A stretch of 64,000 nt of DNA from UBA2185 sp964564625 (GCA_964564625.1 CAZMBE010000010.1:1-64000); one strand, 5' to 3'; shown: positions 52,997 to 63,022, counted from the first letter of the stretch. Program-made: numbers and translations. Notes: generated from the letters alone by a model not told the origin.

Positions 52997-53401
52997 ATGA
53001 AGATAGTAAAAGTTGACCATATAGGAGTTGCAGTGAACAGCATTGACTCAGCCCTCAAATTTTTCAGGGATACCCTTGGTTTAAAACTCGAAGGAAGCGA
53101 AACCGTGGCCGAACAGAAAGTAACAACGGCCTTTCTCCCCGTGGGCGATACGGAGGTGGAACTTTTGGAGTCCACGGCTCCGGACGGCCCTGTAGCAGGG
53201 TTTATCGAGAAAAGGGGTGAAGGTGTCCAGCACATCGCGTTTGTGGTGGACGATATTGAAGGGGCTCTAAAAGAGTTACAAGACAAAGGCATCCGCCTGA
53301 TTGATAAAGTGCCCCGCATGGGAGCCGGCGGGAAGAAGATAGCCTTTATCCATCCGAAGGAAACATACGGTGTTCTGGTTGAGCTTTGCCAGATGATATG
53401 A
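52997..53401 (+). CDS. mce: Methylmalonyl-CoA epimerase
   Basis: A 134-residue glyoxalase-fold (VOC) protein: KVDHIGVAVNSIDSALKFF, TTAFLPVGDTEVELLEST, GEGVQHIAFVVDDIEGAL, GKKIAFIHPKETYGVLVELCQ. It interconverts the two forms of methylmalonyl-CoA in propionate/succinate metabolism. AAAGGAGG precedes the ATG. A biotinyl domain gene follows 23 bases later; carboxyltransferase and mutase genes are not in the window. Confidence 0.93.
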   Translation: MKIVKVDHIGVAVNSIDSALKFFRDTLGLKLEGSETVAEQKVTTAFLPVGDTEVELLESTAPDGPVAGFIEKRGEGVQHIAFVVDDIEGALKELQDKGIRLIDKVPRMGAGGKKIAFIHPKETYGVLVELCQMI

Positions 53402-53424
53402 CAATGTGACATAAGACAGGTGCG

Positions 53425-53628
53425 GTGACAACTCCCATGCCCGGTCTTATCGTTGACGTGACCTGTCAGGTCGGCGACAAGGTAAAAGCGGGTCAGCAGG
53501 TAGTGATCCTGGAGGCCATGAAGATACAGAATCCTCTCAACTCGGCGATTGACGGAGAGGTGAAGGCTATCTTCGTGAAACAGGGTGACGCCGTCGCGAT
53601 TGGTCAGGTGCTGGTTGACATCGGATAA
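53425..53628 (+). CDS. Biotinyl carrier domain protein (possibly truncated)
   Basis: A 67-residue product that is a whole biotinyl domain with the biotin-lysine motif EAMKIQ and family mark MPGLIVDVTCQVGDKVKAGQQ. The start is GTG with a weak site. In-frame codons before it (KTGA) match the normal upstream part of such carriers, then a stop at 53407 ends the similarity, so it may be a cut-down carrier from a methylmalonyl-CoA decarboxylase or propionyl-CoA carboxylase. Biotinylated carriers swing CO2 between active sites. Confidence 0.8.
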   Translation: MTTPMPGLIVDVTCQVGDKVKAGQQVVILEAMKIQNPLNSAIDGEVKAIFVKQGDAVAIGQVLVDIG

Positions 53629-53652
53629 TGTGAAAATGAAAAAGTATCAAAA

Positions 53653-53682
53653 TTGACCGTAAAGTATTTTCTATGATATGTT
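53653..53682 (+). promoter_or_regulatory. Possible promoter upstream of katG
   Basis: TTGACC (53653-53658), 18-bp spacer, TATGTT (53677-53682). It lies 237 bases before katG; a nearer promoter may exist. No Fur-like palindrome was seen directly upstream of katG. Confidence 0.3.
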
Positions 53683-53918
53683 ACCGCTGACTCTCTAGCA
53701 GGTTTGAAAAAACGAACATGCGCTTCTGATTCCTTTTCTGAAGGATGATCTCCAGGAATTTCACAGACAGGCAATCCAGCGGTTAACGTAATATTTCACA
53801 GCGGTCAAACTTAATCATAAAGAATATAGGTAAATTTAGAGTTATCATTGAGCAAGCATAAACCACTATTTTCAGAGTGCCTGTTTTGCGCACAGAACAC
53901 AAGAAAGGAGTAAACATT

Positions 53919-56114
53919 ATGACTGAAAACAGCAAGTGCCCGGTAACTGGTAGAATGAGCAAACAAGTGGCCGGTGGTGGCACGTCGAACCGCGACTGGT
54001 GGCCCAATCAGTTGAACCTCAGAATTCTCCACCAGCAAGATAAGAAAAGTAACCCGATGGGCGAGGACTTCAACTACGCCGAGGAGTTCAAGAAACTCGA
54101 CCTTGAGGCCCTAAAGAAAGACCTCTATGCCCTGATGACCGACTCTCAGGACTGGTGGCCGGCCGACTACGGTCACTACGGGGGGCTCTTCATCCGGATG
54201 GCGTGGCACAGCGCCGGCACCTACCGCATGGGCGACGGCCGCGGGGGCGCAGGGACCGGCAATCAGCGCCTGGCGCCCCTCAACAGCTGGCCCGACAACG
54301 TGAACCTTGACAAGGCTCGCCGTCTGCTCTGGCCGATCAAGCAGAAGTACGGCAAAAAGATTTCCTGGGCCGACCTGATGATCCTCGCCGGCAACTGCGC
54401 CCTGGAGTCGATGGGATTCAAGACCTTCGGCTTCGCCGGCGGTCGTGTGGACGTCTGGGAGCCGGAGGAGGACATTTATTGGGGCTCTGAGGACGAGTGG
54501 CTTGGCGACAATCGCTACTCCGGCGACAGGGATCTCGAGAATCCGCTTGCCGCCGTGCAGATGGGCCTCATCTACGTGAACCCGGAAGGGCCGAACGGCA
54601 ACCCCGATCCGGTCGCCTCCGGCCGTGACGTTCGAGAAACCTTTGCGCGCATGGCCATGAACGACGAAGAGACTGTCGCCCTCGTCGCCGGCGGACACAC
54701 CTTCGGCAAATGCCATGGCGCCGGCCCTGCAACCCATGTGGGTCCGTCACCTGAGGGCGCCGGCATTGAGGAACAGGGACTCGGATGGAAGAGCAGCTTC
54801 GGCAACGGCAAAGGCGGCGATACAATCAGCAGCGGCATCGAGGGAGCCTGGAAGCCGAACCCGACCAAATGGGACGTGGGCTATCTGAGGATACTGTTCA
54901 AATACGAGTGGGAACTGGTCAAGAGTCCTGCCGGCGCGCATCAGTGGCTGGCCAAGGATGTCGCCGAAGCGGACATGATAGTGGATGCACATGATCCTTC
55001 CAAAAAGCACCGGCCGATGATGACCACGGCGGACCTTTCCCTCCGCTTTGACCCGATCTATGAGCCCATCGCGCGGCGTTACCTGAAGAACCCCAAGGAA
55101 TTTGCCGACGCGTTTGCCCGGGCGTGGTTCAAGCTGACCCACCGCGACATGGGCCCCCGCTCGCGCTATCTCGGCCCGGAAGTTCCGGCGGAGGAACTGA
55201 TCTGGCAAGACCCGGTGCCGGCAGTTAATCATGATCTGATCAACGCGCAGGACATCGCCTCCCTCAAGGCAAAGATCCTTGCATCGGGCCTGACGATATC
55301 GCAACTGGTCTCGACCGCCTGGGCTTCGGCGTCCACATTCCGCGGCTCCGACATGCGCGGCGGCGCCAACGGGGCACGCATCCGTCTTGCGCCGCAGAAG
55401 GATTGGGAAGTCAACCAGCCCGATCAACTGGAGAAAGCGCTTAAGACACTGGAGCGAATCCAAAAAGAGTTCAACGACGGACAGTCCGGCGGGAAGAAGG
55501 TCTCCCTCGCCGACCTGATCGTCCTGGGCGGGTGCGCAGCCGTCGAGCAGGCGGCGAAGAATGCCGGTCACAAGGTCACGGTTCCCTTCACGCCGGGACG
55601 CACGGATGCGTCGCAAGCGCAGACCGATGCGGTCTCCTTCGCTGTCCTCGAGCCGAAGGCGGACGGGTTCCGTAACTACCTCAAGGCCAAGTACAGCGTA
55701 TCGGCAGAGGAACTGCTGGTTGACCGGGCGCAATTGCTGACGCTTACCGCTCCTGAAATGACGGTTCTCGTGGGCGGTATGCGAGTCCTGAATGCCAACT
55801 TCGGACAGTCCCAGTACGGGCTCTTCACCAAGCAGCCGGAAACGCTCACCAATGACTTCTTCGTGAATCTGCTCGACATGAGCACCACGTGGAAAGCTAC
55901 CGCGGAAGACGATAACGTGTTCGAGGGGCGTGATCGCAAAACAGGCGAACTCAAGTGGACCGGAACCCGTGTCGACCTCATCTTCGGTTCGAACTCCCAG
56001 CTTCGGGCCGTCGCGGAAGTCTATGGTTGCGCGGACTCCCAGGAGAAGTTCCTCCGCGACTTCGTAGCAGCGTGGGACAAAGTCATGAACCTTGACCGTT
56101 TCGACCTTGCCTGA
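53919..56114 (+). CDS. katG: Catalase-peroxidase KatG
   Basis: A 731-residue bifunctional enzyme. Distal heme residues are visible: Arg93, Trp96 and His97 in IRMAWHSAGTYR. The crosslink tyrosine lies in GLIYVNPEGPNGNPDP, the methionine in ETFARMAMNDEETVALVAGGHTFGKCHG, and the proximal His in the latter. The duplicated C-terminal half is complete. The start at 53919 (MTENSKCPVT) has AAAGGAG upstream. It breaks down H2O2 and organic peroxides. The sequence is more GC-rich than its neighbours. The 1.3-kb spaced Fur/PerR-type gene suggests regulation by peroxide. Confidence 0.96.
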   Translation: MTENSKCPVTGRMSKQVAGGGTSNRDWWPNQLNLRILHQQDKKSNPMGEDFNYAEEFKKLDLEALKKDLYALMTDSQDWWPADYGHYGGLFIRMAWHSAGTYRMGDGRGGAGTGNQRLAPLNSWPDNVNLDKARRLLWPIKQKYGKKISWADLMILAGNCALESMGFKTFGFAGGRVDVWEPEEDIYWGSEDEWLGDNRYSGDRDLENPLAAVQMGLIYVNPEGPNGNPDPVASGRDVRETFARMAMNDEETVALVAGGHTFGKCHGAGPATHVGPSPEGAGIEEQGLGWKSSFGNGKGGDTISSGIEGAWKPNPTKWDVGYLRILFKYEWELVKSPAGAHQWLAKDVAEADMIVDAHDPSKKHRPMMTTADLSLRFDPIYEPIARRYLKNPKEFADAFARAWFKLTHRDMGPRSRYLGPEVPAEELIWQDPVPAVNHDLINAQDIASLKAKILASGLTISQLVSTAWASASTFRGSDMRGGANGARIRLAPQKDWEVNQPDQLEKALKTLERIQKEFNDGQSGGKKVSLADLIVLGGCAAVEQAAKNAGHKVTVPFTPGRTDASQAQTDAVSFAVLEPKADGFRNYLKAKYSVSAEELLVDRAQLLTLTAPEMTVLVGGMRVLNANFGQSQYGLFTKQPETLTNDFFVNLLDMSTTWKATAEDDNVFEGRDRKTGELKWTGTRVDLIFGSNSQLRAVAEVYGCADSQEKFLRDFVAAWDKVMNLDRFDLA

Positions 56115-56557
56115 TCGTAACATAAACGTCTTCGAGGGCTTCCGACAGGGCGGCGAAAAAACGGTCAGCGAACATCCGGTTCCAGCGGACGGCTTACCGC
56201 CTCCGCTGAACCGGAATGTTGTACATTTCATTTGTGAACCCATGCTACGGTTAATCATAACAAACAGAAGGTTGCCCGCGATGAGGGCGGGCAACCGCCA
56301 CCCATGAACCCCACCATGATTGATTGATGATGAGGTGAAAAATTTTAATTCCTTCTTTCTTGAGAAGATCTGCCAGATGTCCGCATACACGTAACCCTTA
56401 TTAAAGATTTCATTGACAGTCCTGTTGATTTTCATTAGTTTCTCACAACGTCTGTTGCTTGCTTTCATGACGGCCCTCAATTCGCGTATCCGTAGGCATC
56501 GTCTTAGATTCCCTGATATGAAGGTAATGAAAGGTTCGTCGGCAAATCAGCAGAAAC
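56115..56557. other. Intergenic region after katG
   Basis: About 440 bases. A long minus-strand frame runs from here through katG but is a shadow of katG. A repeat-like GGTTGCCCGC / GCGGGCAACC inverted pair lies near 56270-56297, possibly a hairpin after katG. No gene supported. Confidence 0.4.
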
Positions 56558-58303
56558 ATGAAATACCGTGTATCACTATGGGGCATGACGATGAAAGAAG
56601 AAATGAAGACCAAGCAGCAACTCATTGCTGAGTTAGCCGCATTGCATCATAGAATTGAAGAGCTGGAGCGATTAGAGGCCGAGCGCAGAAAGACAGAAAC
56701 ATCCCTATGGAAAAGTGAAAAAAAATACCGGACTCTGATTGAATCCACATTGGACTTTGTCTTTGCAGTCGATCGGAAAGGCATGTTCACGTATATAAAC
56801 CCACGCTTTGAGCTGGTTACGGGACGAAGCGCTTCTGAATTGATTGGCCGGCCGTTCACCACGGTTATTCCCCCTGAATCCGCGGAAACAGCCATTACAC
56901 AATTTAAGCGAGGAGTTAAAGGCGAGAAAGGCGTCCCTTACGAAATTGAAATTATCCATAAAAGCGGCAGCAGGATTCCTGTGGAATTTAATGTAACCAC
57001 CCTGCGTGATGACAACAATCAGCCCATCGGCCGATATGGAATCGGACGTGATACTACCGAACGAAAGCGAGCAGAGTCGGCGCTCAAGGAGAGCGAAGAC
57101 ACGCTCCGGAGCATTGTCCATGGTTCCCCCATATCCACCTTTATGATCGGAAAAGACCACAGGGTAATTCACTGGAACCGCGCGTTGGAAGAACTAAGCC
57201 AGATCAGGGCTCAAGAGGTGGTTGGCACCCGCGATCAATGGAGGGCCTTTTATCGGGAGGAACGGCCTTGCATGGCAGATATCCTGGTCGATGAAGATTT
57301 TGATAAAATTTCTGAGTGGTATGGGGAAAAGTACAAAAAATCGGGTTTGCTGGAAGAAGCGTATGAGGCACTAGATTTTTTCCCGGATCTTGGAAACGGA
57401 GGGAAATGGCTTCGATTTACGTCAGCCGCCATTCGGGACACAAAAGGAAATCTGATTGGCGCGGTAGAAACCCTTGAAGACATGACAGACCGCAAGAAAG
57501 CAGAACAAGAACTCATCGAAAGCGAGGAAAAGTATCGTCTGGTTGTGGAAAATGCGGGAGAATCGATTTTTGTTGCCCAGGACGGAATAATCAAATTTGT
57601 CAATCGTGCAACACTGGACATTATGGGATATCCTGAAGAAATAATAGCTTCACAACCTTTTATAGAGTTTATTTACCCTGATGATCGCGACATGGTATTC
57701 GAACGCCACATGAAAAGGATGCGAGGTGAAGATACTATTCCTATCTATTCGTTTAGGGTCGTCGCGAAGGATGGAACCGTGAAATGGGTGGAGATCCATG
57801 CGGCCCTCATTTCATGGAAGGGGAAACCGGCTACGCTCAATTTTATCAGTGATGTTACGGAGCGTAAACGCACAGATGAAATGCTGCGACAATCTGTTTC
57901 CCTTCTTTCCGCTACCTTGGAATCCACCAATGACGGTATTCTCGTCGTTGGTAAAGATGCTCATGTGTTAAGCGTGAATAATAAATTCCTGTCAATGTGG
58001 GGCATTCCTGAATCGCTGGCAACGTCGAGAGATGATACTGCATTATTGGCCTTTGTGATGGGTCAGATGAAAGATCCTGAAAGTTTTATTGAGAAAGTAC
58101 ACTATCTCTATTCTCGTCCGGAGGCAGAAAGTTTTGATCTGCTGGAGTTTGAAGACGGCCGAATATTTGAACGATACTCGCAACCGCAGAAAATGGGGGA
58201 TGAGATTATTGGGAGGGTCTGGAGCTTTCGTGATGTAACTGAACGCAAGCGGGCGGAAGACGAGTTGAGGGAATCCCAGAGGCTGCTTTCTGAAATCATC
58301 TAA
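56558..58303 (+). CDS. PAS sensor histidine kinase, N-terminal part (interrupted)
   Basis: Up to 581 residues, ending in TAA at 58301-58303. Possible starts lie at 56558, 56585 and 56591; none has a strong site. After a coiled coil (about 15-45) come four PAS units, each ending near a TERKRA/TDRKKA heptad: about 50-170, 175-305, 310-430 and 435-570. The next codons after the TAA stay in the same frame and continue the fifth PAS (FLPDATLVIDKNGKVIAWNR). The gene therefore looks like one protein of about 1,230 residues broken by an in-frame stop. Confidence 0.85.
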   Translation: MKYRVSLWGMTMKEEMKTKQQLIAELAALHHRIEELERLEAERRKTETSLWKSEKKYRTLIESTLDFVFAVDRKGMFTYINPRFELVTGRSASELIGRPFTTVIPPESAETAITQFKRGVKGEKGVPYEIEIIHKSGSRIPVEFNVTTLRDDNNQPIGRYGIGRDTTERKRAESALKESEDTLRSIVHGSPISTFMIGKDHRVIHWNRALEELSQIRAQEVVGTRDQWRAFYREERPCMADILVDEDFDKISEWYGEKYKKSGLLEEAYEALDFFPDLGNGGKWLRFTSAAIRDTKGNLIGAVETLEDMTDRKKAEQELIESEEKYRLVVENAGESIFVAQDGIIKFVNRATLDIMGYPEEIIASQPFIEFIYPDDRDMVFERHMKRMRGEDTIPIYSFRVVAKDGTVKWVEIHAALISWKGKPATLNFISDVTERKRTDEMLRQSVSLLSATLESTNDGILVVGKDAHVLSVNNKFLSMWGIPESLATSRDDTALLAFVMGQMKDPESFIEKVHYLYSRPEAESFDLLEFEDGRIFERYSQPQKMGDEIIGRVWSFRDVTERKRAEDELRESQRLLSEII

Positions 58304-58366
58304 TTCCTGCCTGACGCGACGCTTGTCATTGACAAGAATGGTAAGGTTATCGCATGGAACAGGGCA

Positions 58367-60277
58367 ATGGAAGGGATGACGGGGATAAAGGCCGAAAAAA
58401 TGCTCGGCAAAGGTAATTACGAATATGCCCTCCCCTTCTACGGCGAGAGAAGACCTCTTCTGATTGATTTTGCTCTTCATCCGAATCCGGAGATGGAAAA
58501 ACATTATACGGCAATCCGGAGGCAGGGTGACAAAATTTTCGGTGAAGCCTTCACGCCAAATTTACCTCCGGGCAATATCCATCTCTCGGCAACAGCGTCC
58601 GTGTTACGCGATTCCAAAGGTGAGATTTATGCGGCCATAGAATGTATCCGTGATAACACCGATCGCAAGCAGGCAGAAGGAGCTTTGCGCAAAAGTGAGG
58701 AAAACTTCAGATTTATTACAGAAAGAATGACTGATGTCATTTGGACACTCGATTCCAACTTGAACGTAGTCTATGTGAGTCCTTCTGTTTCAAAAGCCCT
58801 TGGCTTTACCCCGGAAGAGCGAAAGAAACAGTCTATCGTTGAAAGGATTACTCCTGAATCATTAAAAAACATTCAGGAAAGAATCGACCTCGAACTCCAA
58901 TTTGATCGTGAGAATGGTGTCGATCCGGAAAGAACCATAACAATAGAACTGGAGTATTACCATAAAGATGGCTCTACGGTATGGCACGAAAGTGTGATAA
59001 GCGCTACTCGCGATGATGAAGGTAATATCGCAGGTTTTCATGGCGCCTCCCGGAATATTACTGAACGGAAAAAGATCGAGAAGGAACGCCGAAGACTTGA
59101 GGAACGATTGCGCAGGGCGGAGAAAATGGAGGCCTTGGGATCCTTGGCAGGAGGTGTTGCTCATGATTTGAACAATGTACTCGGCGTTCTTGTTGGATAT
59201 TCGGAACTGCTTCGGGAAAAAATCCCCCAAGAGGATAAACTGAGACGATATATTGACAGCATGCTGAAATCCAGCCAAAGAGCATCCGCCATTATTCAGG
59301 ATCTGCTGACATTGGCCAGAAGGGGTGTGGCAGTCTCCGAGGTTATCAATCTGAATACCGTTATCTCCAACTATCTCAAGACTCCAGAGTTCGAAAAGGT
59401 AACAGCATATCATCAGTATGTGACTATTAAGACTCAACTTGAGGAAGATCTATTAAATATAAAGGGTTCCCCGGTGCATTTAGAAAAAACACTGATGAAC
59501 CTGGTATCAAATGCGGCAGAAGCCATATCGGACGGGGGAAATGTGACGATCCGGACAGAGAATCGCTACCTTGACAAACCAATCCGCGGTTATGATGATG
59601 TGCGCGAAGGGGATTATGTCGTGTTGACCGTATCCGACACTGGAAAGGGTATCTCGGCCACGGAAATTGATAAGATTTTTGAACCTTTTTACACAAAGAA
59701 GGTTATGGGAAGAAGCGGAACCGGTCTTGGATTAACCGTTGTATGGGGAACGGTGAAGGATCATGACGGATACATTGATGTGCAAAGCAATGATAGCACG
59801 GGGAGCACTTTTACAATTTACTTCCCGGCAACGAGAGAAGACCTGGCGATGCCCCAACCAGCCATATCTCTCGAGCACTACATGGGAAGGGGTCAGTTGA
59901 TTCTCGTAGTGGATGACGTGAAGGAACAGCGAGAAGTGGCTACAGTCATGCTGACGAGGCTCGGCTACAAGGTTCATGCTGTATCCAGCGGGGAAGACGC
60001 GGTGGAGTATGTGAAAACCAATACAGCGGATCTGCTGGTTCTGGATATGATTATGGACCCTGGGATCGACGGCCTGGAGACCTTCCGGCGGGTCCTTCAA
60101 ATTAACCCCGCACAAAAAGCTATCATCGTCAGCGGTTTTTCCGAGACGGATCGGGTAAAAAAGGTCCAGGCAATAGGAGCCGGCGCCTACGTCAAAAAAC
60201 CCTACATCCTTGAGAAGATAGGTCTGGCAATCAGGGATGAGCTATTGAAAGATGCGTTGCATTCCCGCGACGTGTAA
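58367..60277 (+). CDS. PAS histidine kinase with receiver, C-terminal part (interrupted)
   Basis: Same frame as the preceding part. The ATG at 58367 lies inside a PAS domain, so initiation there is not likely to be natural. Two PAS units (about 1-105 and 110-240) lead to the kinase core with the His box SLAGGVAHDLNNVLGVL and an ATPase part with NLVSNAAEA, DTGKGISATEIDKIFEPFYTKK and GTGLGLTVVWG. The last about 120 residues are a receiver with DVKEQREV and phospho-acceptor Asp in LLVLDMIMDPGIDG, then KKPY. It is a hybrid kinase sensing a cytoplasmic cue; partner unknown. Confidence 0.9.
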   Translation: MEGMTGIKAEKMLGKGNYEYALPFYGERRPLLIDFALHPNPEMEKHYTAIRRQGDKIFGEAFTPNLPPGNIHLSATASVLRDSKGEIYAAIECIRDNTDRKQAEGALRKSEENFRFITERMTDVIWTLDSNLNVVYVSPSVSKALGFTPEERKKQSIVERITPESLKNIQERIDLELQFDRENGVDPERTITIELEYYHKDGSTVWHESVISATRDDEGNIAGFHGASRNITERKKIEKERRRLEERLRRAEKMEALGSLAGGVAHDLNNVLGVLVGYSELLREKIPQEDKLRRYIDSMLKSSQRASAIIQDLLTLARRGVAVSEVINLNTVISNYLKTPEFEKVTAYHQYVTIKTQLEEDLLNIKGSPVHLEKTLMNLVSNAAEAISDGGNVTIRTENRYLDKPIRGYDDVREGDYVVLTVSDTGKGISATEIDKIFEPFYTKKVMGRSGTGLGLTVVWGTVKDHDGYIDVQSNDSTGSTFTIYFPATREDLAMPQPAISLEHYMGRGQLILVVDDVKEQREVATVMLTRLGYKVHAVSSGEDAVEYVKTNTADLLVLDMIMDPGIDGLETFRRVLQINPAQKAIIVSGFSETDRVKKVQAIGAGAYVKKPYILEKIGLAIRDELLKDALHSRDV

Positions 60278-60299
60278 TTATCTTCATACTACACATTTT

Positions 60300-61079
60300 T
60301 CAACTGTTGAGCACTTTTGATACATGAACAAATGAAACTCTTGAGTACTTCATTTCCTCCATAAAGAGCTTGATGGCACTTGCCGTGTCTGGGAACGGGT
60401 GGCCAATGCCGACAGCCGTTCCGTAATGCAGTGCACATTGCTTTAATTTGTGCAATTGCAAAAGGATGGCTGATTCGGAAAGAATGTTGTCAAGGAAAAT
60501 GTGTCTGTATGCCGCAGGCATATGCAGTGTTCTGGCAATCTTGTATGCCTTTGAATGCTGTGAAGTACGGCTGTCTACGAAAAACATTCCGCTGTCTTTA
60601 ATAACCCTGAGGGTTTCCATCATTTTTTCCCGCGATCCCGTAAACCTTGATCCCATGTGATTGTTGATTCCCTTCGCAAAGGGCAGTCCGGAAATATTTT
60701 CTTCTATGATTTTGTTTATCTTGTCCGGATCGTCTCCTGTATACAGGGCCCCCGGACCAGGGTCAAGTCTTGGGTCATCGGGTTCCATAGGCTGGTGAAG
60801 CATGACCTCCTGTCCGCAGTCATTGATTTCTTTGGATAGAATGTTGGAATATCTCAACCGGGGGAGAACCGCAAAGGTAAGGGGAATTTTCAATGTAAAA
60901 AACTGACTGGCCTGGGACATGCTGAGCCCGATATCATCGATAATCAGTGCAATGGACGGCTTCAGGGAACAAGGAATGGCTTGTTTCTCGAAGGCAAAGG
61001 CTTTCGTGAAACCACTGAGGCTTAAAAGATAACCTCCCAGCAGAAAGGCACCCTTCATTAGAAAGCTTCTTCTGTTCAA
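60300..61079 (-). CDS. Divergent polysaccharide deacetylase
   Basis: A 259-residue exported protein starting TTG (GAGGAG upstream) with a Tat/Sec-like signal (MNRRSFLMKGAFLLGGYLL). Family marks are ALIIDDIGLSMSQASQFFTL, PLTFAVLPRLRYSNILS, EVMLHQPMEPDDPRLDPGPGAL and GINNHMGSRFTG, with the acid pair IDD and metal His residues. Members remove acetyl groups from polysaccharides outside the cell membrane. It is convergent with the histidine kinase gene. Confidence 0.9.
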   Translation of the reverse strand: MNRRSFLMKGAFLLGGYLLSLSGFTKAFAFEKQAIPCSLKPSIALIIDDIGLSMSQASQFFTLKIPLTFAVLPRLRYSNILSKEINDCGQEVMLHQPMEPDDPRLDPGPGALYTGDDPDKINKIIEENISGLPFAKGINNHMGSRFTGSREKMMETLRVIKDSGMFFVDSRTSQHSKAYKIARTLHMPAAYRHIFLDNILSESAILLQLHKLKQCALHYGTAVGIGHPFPDTASAIKLFMEEMKYSRVSFVHVSKVLNS

Positions 61080-61520
61080 CAGTCTCCTCTTTTTCAGACT
61101 CAGAAATGACCAGGCACGTGCAACACAATAAAGGTATCCGCTTCAACATCCGGTGTGGAAGCTTCGTGATGAGTTTCTACAATATATAGTGGTTAAAGTC
61201 AAGAATTGATACAACATATTGTCATATTTTTCTGAGAGGATTCGTTTTCAAGAGAAAATCCTGGCACGCATCAGTGTAGTATCCGGTGACCCAGTCATCA
61301 CTCAAATCTGCCATGACTTGTTTATGACTCGCAGAACAGTTTCAGAAGGTTCTTTACTTATGGAAGTGACGCCGGCTTTTATACAAGAAAACCCACTGTT
61401 AATCGCGCAGAGGCAAGTTTATTGGTTCGGTATGGGAAAAATCTCTCGAGGTATTGTCGAGAGGCATGGAAATAAAGGCAGGAAAGAGTATCCAAAATAG
61501 AGTTCAGGGTTGTTGATACG
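61080..61520. other. Intergenic region
   Basis: About 440 bases; a 93-codon plus-strand frame (61219) starts with TTG without a site and has no recognised domain, so it is not called. Confidence 0.4.
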
Positions 61521-62690
61521 TCATTTTGGCAACAGTGTCTCCGCCAGAGCCGCCCAGTAGCTGGCACCTACAGGTAGTATGCGGTCGTTAAAGTCATACA
61601 ATGCCTGGTGTAGCAGGCCGTGTTCTCTGGGTTTACCGCCGCCGATCCCCATGTACGCGCCCGGTTTCTCTTTCAGCAAAAAGGCAAAATCCTCCGATGT
61701 CATGACCGGGGTTATATCGGCAAAGACTTTATCGCCACCCGATACTAAAATTGCCGCCCGGACCGCCTCATCCGTTTCCCGATCTGTGTTCACCAGCGTG
61801 GGGTAACGTCGCTCGTATACGATATTCATGGTTACACCAAATGAAGCGGACACACCCGCACATATTTCTCTCATGCGCGACTCAACTCTATCCTGTACAG
61901 AGGTGAGGAAATGGCGCGTCGTACCCCGAAGCTTTACTGCATCGGGAATTATATTGTAGGAGGTACCGCCGTGTATTTCGGTGACACTGACCACCGCTGC
62001 CTGCGTCGGATTAACATCACGACTTATTATGCTCTGGAGAAGGTTTACCAAATAGGACGAAGCAAGAATGGGATCTTTCGCGTTCTGTGGCGTGGCTGCA
62101 TGCCCACCTTTGCCGATGATTTCAATAGTAAAGACATCGTACGCAGCCATCATCGGCCCCTTGCATATAGCAAATGTTCCTTCGGGCAGTACGGGAAAGT
62201 TATGCAGTGCGAACACAGATTTAACAGGAAACTCCTTGAAAAGTCCTTCCCTGACCATTCTTCCTCCTCCTCCTTCATTTTCCTCAGCCGGCTGGAAAAT
62301 GAAATGAACCCTCCCGCGGAATGTATCACTTTCTGCCAGATATTTCGCTGCCCCTAAAAGCATGACCATGTGGCCATCATGACCGCAGGCATGCATTTTC
62401 CCCTCATTGCGGGAGGCGTAAGGAAGACCTGTAGCCTCCGTAATATCTAGAGCGTCCATGTCGGAACGGAAACCGACGGCCGGATGCTTGTCTTTTCCTC
62501 TTTCAACAGTACCCACCACACCGGTCCCGGCAAGGCCTCGATGGACGTCAAGGCCGAAAGACAGCAGCTTTTCTGCTACAAATGTGGAAGTCTCATATTC
62601 CGAAAAGGCCGTTTCCGGCATGGTGTGAAGTTCATGACGCCATCGCATCATTTCCTCACTCATTGCTCCGATCTTTTCATGAACCGCCAT
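61521..62690 (-). CDS. M20-family amidohydrolase/peptidase
   Basis: The start is taken at the ATG at 62690 (MAVHEKIG...) because GAGGAGG lies upstream at good spacing; ATG codons at 62708-62711 overlap that site. The 389-residue protein has HELHTMPETAFSEYET, MDALDITEATGLPY, ACGHDGHMVMLLGAAKYL (metal site), FIFQPAEENEGGG and HGGTSYNIIPD. Such M20D enzymes hydrolyse N-acyl amino acids (hippurate-type) or related amides using two metals in the cytoplasm. Full length. Confidence 0.92.
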   Translation of the reverse strand: MAVHEKIGAMSEEMMRWRHELHTMPETAFSEYETSTFVAEKLLSFGLDVHRGLAGTGVVGTVERGKDKHPAVGFRSDMDALDITEATGLPYASRNEGKMHACGHDGHMVMLLGAAKYLAESDTFRGRVHFIFQPAEENEGGGGRMVREGLFKEFPVKSVFALHNFPVLPEGTFAICKGPMMAAYDVFTIEIIGKGGHAATPQNAKDPILASSYLVNLLQSIISRDVNPTQAAVVSVTEIHGGTSYNIIPDAVKLRGTTRHFLTSVQDRVESRMREICAGVSASFGVTMNIVYERRYPTLVNTDRETDEAVRAAILVSGGDKVFADITPVMTSEDFAFLLKEKPGAYMGIGGGKPREHGLLHQALYDFNDRILPVGASYWAALAETLLPK

Positions 62691-63022
62691 TTTCGGGTTC
62701 CTCCTCATCATGCGAATTTTTCGCCAGCCTAATCAAACTGGTTTTATAGAAAGTCAGCGTTTGCCTTACATTGTTCTGCTCACGGAAGCAGAAATCGCGT
62801 ATATTCATGGCATTACAACGGAGACTGCTCTCGAATTTCACTATCTGGACGGGAGTTGAAGGATCTTTCAAATCTTTACTCAGCCATCAATAATGAAAGT
62901 GGCCTGCAGGACAATTGAAAAATAAGTAAAACGTAAATAAAAAAACTAATCGTGTCAAAGGGAAAGTTGTGAATTATGTATTGATGCTATTTCTTGTGTA
63001 AGGCACCCTTCATTAATAATCC

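Noticed and set aside
54747..56480. Very long minus-strand frame opposite katG
   Set aside because: It is the complement of a clearly coding, GC-rich gene; the translated sequence shows no domain and is rich in Arg, Gly, Leu and Val as expected of a shadow.
61219..61500. 93-codon plus-strand frame
   Set aside because: TTG start, no ribosome site, no domain.
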